Both the position numbers and the translations under genes were made by a program. Below the pieces are notes generated by a model. The model was not told the DNA's origin. It searched no databases and worked only from the letters and a program-made list of their open reading frames with translations. Of a DNA stretch of 56,330 nucleotides, positions 53,075-56,330 are shown in pieces (the stretch's first letter is position 1; every line of letters begins with the position of its first letter). Source of the DNA: Pararhodospirillum oryzae (GTDB taxonomy: Bacteria; Pseudomonadota; Alphaproteobacteria; Rhodospirillales; Rhodospirillaceae); assembly GCF_007992075.1 (NCBI RefSeq), contig NZ_BJZO01000014.1, positions 1 through 56,330 on the forward strand, read 5' to 3'.

Positions 53075-53221
53075 CTAACGCCGCCCGTGCTCCAAACACA
53101 ACCGGGCCTTTTCCAAAAGGGCGGCGACCTCGGAAAAACCTAAATCTTCCGCGCGTCTGCGAAGAAAATCGATGGCGATGCGCAAACTCAGGCGCTCGTC
53201 GGGTTCCAGCGTGTGACTCAT
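53075..53221 (-). CDS. 48-residue helical protein, paralogue of the luxI-linked small protein
   Basis: From ATG 53221 the minus strand encodes 48 residues: MSHTLEPDERLSLRIAIDFL, then RRRAEDLGFSEVAALLEKAR and LCLEHGRR. It is predicted all-helical. It aligns without gaps to residues 37-77 of the 93-residue protein encoded after luxI, with about 16 of 41 identities, including PD, FL/YL, the SEV turn and ARLxLE. This cross-match supports it as real despite its size. It is divergent from luxR across a lux-box-like element at 53279-53309. Function unknown; the link to quorum sensing rests on position and the paralogue. Confidence 0.6.
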   Translation of the reverse strand: MSHTLEPDERLSLRIAIDFLRRRAEDLGFSEVAALLEKARLCLEHGRR

Positions 53222-53278
53222 GACCGTGAGACCTGCCAGAAGAAGAACCTATCAAGGCTCAATACCATAACACCCCTG

Positions 53279-53309
53279 CCCTGACAAAAAGCCCTGGGAA
53301 AAATACCAG
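53279..53309 (+). promoter_or_regulatory. Lux-box-like 31-bp element upstream of luxR
   Basis: The element consists of CCCTGACAAAAAG followed by CCCTGGGAAAAATACCAG. The second part contains the dyad CTGG-N8-CCAG. The same 31-base block occurs upstream of luxI (54241-54271) with 25 of 31 identities and no gaps. A possible -10 (TAGCAT) lies 5 bases downstream. It sits between luxR and the divergent 48-residue gene and could control both. Confidence 0.65.
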
Positions 53310-53382
53310 CCCCTAGCATACACGGCTCTCAAAAGGCATGATGAAATAGTCTATCTAAGGCCGGAAGGGTACGGAACCCGTC

Positions 53383-54150
53383 ATGGTAGAGGCAAAACCC
53401 ATGCATGATCGACCCGACGATCTGGCGGCTTTTTACGAAGCACTCAATGGCGCGACCACGACGGGCGAATTAACCGCCGTCCTCACTTCGGCAATGGCTC
53501 GCCTGGGATTCCGCCACGCCTGCTACCATGTCGTGCGCCTGGACGCCACGGGGGGACGCATGCCCTATGTCCTCCACAACTACGGCAATTCATGGGCCGA
53601 CCATTACTTTAGGGAAGGGTTTCTTGAGATCGACCCTGTTTTAAAGGCCGGCCCCGTCAATCCGCTGCCGTTTCACTGGAATGACGTGGTGAACGCCGAC
53701 ACCTTGAACCGGGACCAGACCCGCATGTTCAGCGACGCGCGCGAGGCTGGCATCCGGGACGGCTATTCCATCCCCATTGTTGGCCCGCACCAGGACCAGG
53801 CCACCGTGACCGTGATCCCGGACGAGGCGGGCGACGCCGGCCGTCGCCTGATCGAGGACTGCAAGCACCTGGTGCATGTGATGGCGTTCTACTTCGATCG
53901 CCACGCCCGCAGCCCCCTGATCAACGAACGCCTGTCGTCCCGGCGCCAGAAATCCCTGCTGTCGCCCCGCGAGCAGGAAGTCCTGCGCTGGACGGCGCGC
54001 GGCAAGACGTCATCCGAGATCGCGGAAATCCTGGAACTGAGCACGAAAAGCGTTGAATTCCACCTGGATAATGCCAAGAAAAAGCTGGGAACGTATTCAA
54101 AGACCCATGCCGTCGTGAAAGCCCTGACCCTGGGCCTTGTGGCAATGTGA
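53383..54150 (+). CDS. luxR: LuxR-family acyl-homoserine-lactone receptor/regulator
   Basis: The 255-residue regulator has an N-terminal autoinducer-binding domain with the conserved contact residues in order: YGNSWADHYFREGFLEIDPVL (aromatic Tyr, Trp and the Asp that binds the lactone amide) and PFHW. Its C-terminal GerE helix-turn-helix is LLSPREQEVLRWTARGKTSSEIAEILELSTKSVEFHLDNAKKKLG. ATG 53383 is used; ATG 53401 is in frame. It is followed by luxI on the same strand, and lux-box-like elements precede both genes. It should bind the signal made by the neighbouring synthase and autoregulate; no experimental ligand can be read from sequence. Confidence 0.93.
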   Translation: MVEAKPMHDRPDDLAAFYEALNGATTTGELTAVLTSAMARLGFRHACYHVVRLDATGGRMPYVLHNYGNSWADHYFREGFLEIDPVLKAGPVNPLPFHWNDVVNADTLNRDQTRMFSDAREAGIRDGYSIPIVGPHQDQATVTVIPDEAGDAGRRLIEDCKHLVHVMAFYFDRHARSPLINERLSSRRQKSLLSPREQEVLRWTARGKTSSEIAEILELSTKSVEFHLDNAKKKLGTYSKTHAVVKALTLGLVAM

Positions 54151-54240
54151 ATCCTGGTTTTCCTTAATCCTCATCATTTCAAGCGCGTCTTGGCCTTGAT
54201 CCGCCAGGGCGCCCCCTTTGGGTGCTTCGCTTGCGTCACC

Positions 54241-54271
54241 CCCTGGGAAAAGTCCCTGGGAAAACTACCCG
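54241..54271 (+). promoter_or_regulatory. Lux-box-like 31-bp element upstream of luxI
   Basis: CCCTGGGAAAAGT is followed by CCCTGGGAAAACTACCCG, so the CCCTGGGAAAA core is present twice at a 13-base offset. It matches the element upstream of luxR at 25 of 31 positions. A possible -10 (GATAAT, 54275-54280) lies 4 bases downstream, the same layout as at luxR. The start codon of luxI is about 90 bases further. Confidence 0.7.
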
Positions 54272-54359
54272 GGGGATAATCCCATGTGAAGCTACCCAGG
54301 ATTTCAAGCCTTCGAACTTCTGCTTTCCTTCTCTCAACCAAGGCTCAGGGAGAAGGCAG

Positions 54360-54980
54360 ATGTTCACGATTGTCGATCACTCCAACGCCATCGCCAACGC
54401 GTGGCTTTTGCATTCCTTCTCGGAGCTGCGCTACGAGATTTTCATCAACCGCCTGAAGTGGCCGCTGGCGTGCCCGCCGGGCCGCGAGGTTGACCAGTTC
54501 GACGACCAGGACGCGGTCTATCTGATCTCCACCAACCAGCGGGGCCAGGCGGTGGCCGGAGCCCGGCTGCTCAGCACCGCGCGGCGCAGCCTGCTGGGCG
54601 AGGCGTTCCCCTTCCTGGTCGATGGCCCGGTGCCCAGCGATACGCGCATTGTCGACGTGACCCGCTTCGCCGTGGACCACCGTCCCGAACGGGTGGAAGG
54701 CTGCGGCAATCTGTGTGGTCAGCTTCTGTGCGCGCTGCAGGAATACGGCCTGGAAGAAGGGCTGGCGAATTACGTGTCGGTGTCCGATGTGCGCATGGAG
54801 CCCATCTTGCGCCGGGGTGGTTTCCGGTTCCGGCGCATGGGCGGCATGGTCGAGATGGACGGCACCGGCGTGGTTGCCCTTCTGGTGGAAATCTCGCCCG
54901 AACGACTGGCAGCCGCCCGGGCGAAGGCCCACGTTCAAACGGCGATGCTGGCGCGAACCGACCTGCGGAGGGCCGCGTGA
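54360..54980 (+). CDS. luxI: LuxI-family acyl-homoserine-lactone synthase
   Basis: LuxI enzymes make an acyl-homoserine lactone from S-adenosylmethionine and an acyl-ACP or acyl-CoA. The 206-residue protein has the invariant residues at canonical positions: R24, F28, W34, D45, D48 and R69. The usual E-x-S-R motif near residue 100 reads D99-V-T-R102, a conservative Glu-to-Asp and Ser-to-Thr change. GGGAGAAGG precedes the ATG at 54360. The stop overlaps the start of a 93-residue gene by one base. The acyl chain cannot be predicted reliably; aryl- or branched-HSL synthases are also in this family. Confidence 0.94.
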   Translation: MFTIVDHSNAIANAWLLHSFSELRYEIFINRLKWPLACPPGREVDQFDDQDAVYLISTNQRGQAVAGARLLSTARRSLLGEAFPFLVDGPVPSDTRIVDVTRFAVDHRPERVEGCGNLCGQLLCALQEYGLEEGLANYVSVSDVRMEPILRRGGFRFRRMGGMVEMDGTGVVALLVEISPERLAAARAKAHVQTAMLARTDLRRAA

Positions 54981-55261
54981 TGGATGCCTTCGACGACGAT
55001 TTCCTTCCCAATCTCGATCAATCCGACCTCGGCTCCAGGACGGAGCCGAATCCCGAAGACGTCCGAAGCGAGGACGACTCCGACACGCCCGACCGCATCC
55101 GGGGCCTGTGGGAAGCTCTCGCCTATCTGGAGGGAGAGGCCAGCCGGGTCGGAGGCTCCGAGGTCGGGGTCCTGATCGGCTGCGCGCGCCTGGCCCTGGA
55201 GCGGCACTGGGGGGGAGTGGCCCCCCCCGAGCCCGGACAGCGGATGGCAGGGTTTCACTAA
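54980..55261 (+). CDS. 93-residue helical protein translationally coupled to luxI
   Basis: The ATG at 54980 shares its A with the TGA stop of luxI, so the two are coupled. The first 35 residues are acidic and probably disordered (MDAFDDDFLPNLDQSD and many Asp/Glu). Residues 37-77 form a helical domain (RIRGLWEALAYLEGEASRVG, then GSEVGVLIGCARLALERH) that aligns with the 48-residue protein at 53075-53221. I know no family for it. Coupling to the signal synthase suggests a role in synthesis, stability or signal response, but this is inference. Confidence 0.8.
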   Translation: MDAFDDDFLPNLDQSDLGSRTEPNPEDVRSEDDSDTPDRIRGLWEALAYLEGEASRVGGSEVGVLIGCARLALERHWGGVAPPEPGQRMAGFH

Positions 55262-55398
55262 GAATCCCGAGACAGGAGGGGATCCGGGCCCTGCCGGCCC
55301 CTTCGCGTCTTGCCACGACGGGCGGGCAAGGACGGGTTCAAGGCCTTGGCATGGGCCCAACCTGGCCACGGGGAGGAGCCCCTCTCCCCGTGCGATCA

Positions 55399-55426
55399 CG
55401 TGATCTCGCCCGCGGGCGGGATCACG
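55399..55426. repeat. 28-bp near-perfect palindrome
   Basis: CGTGATCTCGCCCG and CGGGCGGGATCACG are self-complementary with one mismatched pair. It lies between the convergent 93-residue gene and the XRE regulator gene, and a further GC-only palindrome follows. There is no T-run; it may be a terminator or a binding site. Confidence 0.45.
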
Positions 55427-55488
55427 AGCCGCCGGCGGCCGGCGCCGCTGGCGAAACGTGACAGGGAACAGACCTCTTGCGAGGCGTG

Positions 55489-56040
55489 TCAGTGCGACGT
55501 GGGATAGATCGACTCGGCGTCGGCGTCGCCGAGCGCCACGGGAGTGGTCTCTTCCTGGGCCGCCGCGCGCGCCGCCGCCGTGCCCGGGGCTTCCAAGGTG
55601 GCGCAGGTCTTCAGGAATTCCAGGAAGTTCTTGCGCACCCGAGGCGACGCCGCCCAGAACGAATAGCACAGTTCCAGGGTTTCGGTGCGCACCAGCGGGT
55701 CCTGGGCCGCCGGCAGGTCATCGCCCGCTTCCAGCGCGTCCTTGCGGGCACGGGGAATCGTGCGGTCAACGTCGGCGCTGTCCAGATCCTCGAAGAAGAA
55801 CGACACGGGAACGCCAAGAATCGACGCGAAATCCCAAAGACGACTGGCACTCAGACGGTTGACGCCCCGTTCGTACTTCTGAACCTGCTGGAACGTGATT
55901 CCCACCGCGTCCGCCAGCTGCTGCTGGCTCATTCCGAGAAGCTTCCGCCGCAACCGCAACCGCCGCCCGACTTCCTTGTCAAGGGGATCGGGGTTGTCGC
56001 TCGTATACGGCCGGACCTCGGCCTGTTTACCCTTGCGCAT
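55489..56040 (-). CDS. XRE-family transcriptional regulator
   Basis: The 183-residue protein has a Cro/C1 helix-turn-helix at residues about 22-80 (VGRRLRLRRKLLGMSQQQLADAVGITFQQVQKYERGVNRLSASRLWDFASILGVPVSFFFEDL), a form common in alphaproteobacteria, often in one or more copies per genome. The C-terminal 100 residues are helical and may mediate dimerisation. ATG 56040 is chosen; an in-frame ATG at 56145 would add 35 residues. Its position next to the quorum-sensing genes may be coincidental, since it converges on them. Confidence 0.85.
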   Translation of the reverse strand: MRKGKQAEVRPYTSDNPDPLDKEVGRRLRLRRKLLGMSQQQLADAVGITFQQVQKYERGVNRLSASRLWDFASILGVPVSFFFEDLDSADVDRTIPRARKDALEAGDDLPAAQDPLVRTETLELCYSFWAASPRVRKNFLEFLKTCATLEAPGTAAARAAAQEETTPVALGDADAESIYPTSH

Positions 56041-56112
56041 GATCTCTATATCCCATGATTTTGTTTGGTGGGAACGCCCCACTTTGCGAGCATATGACAC
56101 CGGACTGCCCTC

Positions 56113-56141
56113 TTGTCCAGAGGACACCCCCAAAGTATTAC
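56113..56141 (+). promoter_or_regulatory. Possible rightward promoter
   Basis: TTGTCC at 56113-56118 and TATTAC at 56136-56141 are separated by exactly 17 bases, each matching 4 of 6 consensus positions of a sigma-70 promoter. Transcription would start near 56148. Confidence 0.35.
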
Positions 56142-56147
56142 CCATAA

Positions 56148-56309
56148 GTGCCGGCTTCCAGTCTGGGCTCTTGTTGATTGAATCAAGAACCCCGAGGCGC
56201 AGGCGCTTTCAAGCCTCCCTGGATCACCCTTCGTTCCTTTACGTTAACGTTTCTTGTCCCCCCGCGCTCCCAGGGCAATCGGGTGAACCGATTGCCCTGG
56301 GGTTTTTTC
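56148..56309 (+). ncRNA. Candidate small RNA or attenuated leader
   Basis: The strand from the possible promoter to the terminator would give a transcript of about 160 bases with no convincing open frame. It includes a GAGGC/GCCTC hairpin near 56190-56215. No known RNA family is recognised. It may be a free small RNA or the leader of a gene to the right that is controlled by termination. Confidence 0.3.
56269..56309 (+). terminator. Strong intrinsic terminator facing right
   Basis: CCCAGGGCAATCGG (56269-56282) and CCGATTGCCCTGGG (56288-56301) form a perfect 14-bp stem with a GTGAA loop, followed by GTTTTTTC. On the opposite strand no T-run follows, so it works for rightward transcription only. 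No rightward protein gene lies within 1 kb upstream. Confidence 0.88.
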
Positions 56310-56330
56310 GAGGCCCTCAAGCGCCGGGCG

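Larger units (their letters stand above)
56041..56330. other. Right-edge region with an isolated rightward terminator
   Basis: No gene is visible in these 290 bases. The left part should carry the leftward promoter of the XRE gene. A rightward promoter-like pair, an ACGTTAACGT palindrome at 56241-56250 and a strong rightward terminator suggest a small RNA or a leader of a gene beyond the edge. Confidence 0.5.

Noticed and set aside
52790-53143. Plus-strand open frame overlapping the region before luxR
   Set aside because: No family resemblance, and the opposite strand carries a better supported 48-residue gene with a paralogue.
1-56330. Search for insertion sequences, integrases, tRNA genes and attachment repeats
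   Set aside because: None seen by eye on either strand; the accessory-looking parts have no transposase, phage gene or flanking tRNA within the window.

Overview
The window is GC-rich DNA with very dense coding and looks like a chromosomal segment of an alphaproteobacterium of the Rhodospirillum/Pararhodospirillum type. This rests on gene families and gene order recognised from memory, not on a search. The main clues are an F0-only ATP synthase operon (atpI-B-E-b'-b) without the F1 genes, a c subunit that reads almost exactly like the Rhodospirillum rubrum protein, the cpoB-tilS-ftsH-folP-glmM order, and a ScfR-type propionate regulator. I saw no rRNA, tRNA, CRISPR array or insertion sequence.

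Layout. 0-7 kb: the envelope and housekeeping cluster cpoB, tilS, ftsH, folP, glmM. 7-10.2 kb: a metal/corrinoid-flavoured accessory block with an extended CbiZ, a DUF2478-DUF364 fusion behind a foldable leader, and an 87-aa Cys-motif protein. 10.4-14.7 kb: ppiD, trpE and a trans-aconitate methyltransferase. 14.9-18.5 kb: one 1173-aa flavo/iron-sulfur oxidoreductase that looks like NfnB and NfnA joined in one chain. 18.5-21.3 kb: two tandem soluble chemoreceptor paralogues with the signalling hairpin at the N terminus and a Cache-like sensor at the C terminus. 21.4-25.3 kb: prolyl aminopeptidase, recQ and a hendecad-repeat DUF1640 protein. 25.4-27.7 kb: an orphan substrate-binding protein translationally coupled to a secreted trypsin-like protease. 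27.7-30.6 kb: the F0 operon with a near-consensus promoter. 30.9-32.6 kb: a transmembrane chemoreceptor. 32.7-39.2 kb: a five-gene peptide ABC importer plus YkgJ-like and YchJ-like proteins. 39.3-43.4 kb: the methylcitrate operon prpD-prpB-prpC with an upstream thioesterase. 43.7 kb: a HigB-like remnant. 44.2-47.6 kb: divergent metE and metR. 47.6-48.9 kb: a toxin-antitoxin pair with a coupled third gene. 49.3-50.7 kb: a ScfR/PrpR-family regulator, probably of the prp genes. 50.7-52.8 kb: a VOC protein and a glycosyltransferase-like protein. 53-55.3 kb: a complete acyl-homoserine-lactone quorum-sensing locus. 55.5-56.3 kb: an XRE regulator, then an isolated intrinsic terminator pointing off the right edge.

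The most interesting structure is the quorum-sensing locus. A 31-bp element is repeated, ungapped at 25/31 positions, in front of both luxR and luxI. Two small related proteins (48 and 93 aa) sit at its two ends. One is divergent from luxR across the first element; the other overlaps the luxI stop codon. This suggests a self-contained AHL circuit with a paired small-protein output or modulator. Other items worth follow-up are the single-chain Nfn-like enzyme, the tandem soluble receptors, the CbiZ/DUF2478-DUF364 block with its structured leader, the three-gene toxin-antitoxin operon, similar direct repeats at the prp operon and its presumed regulator, and a possible small RNA or attenuated leader at the right edge.
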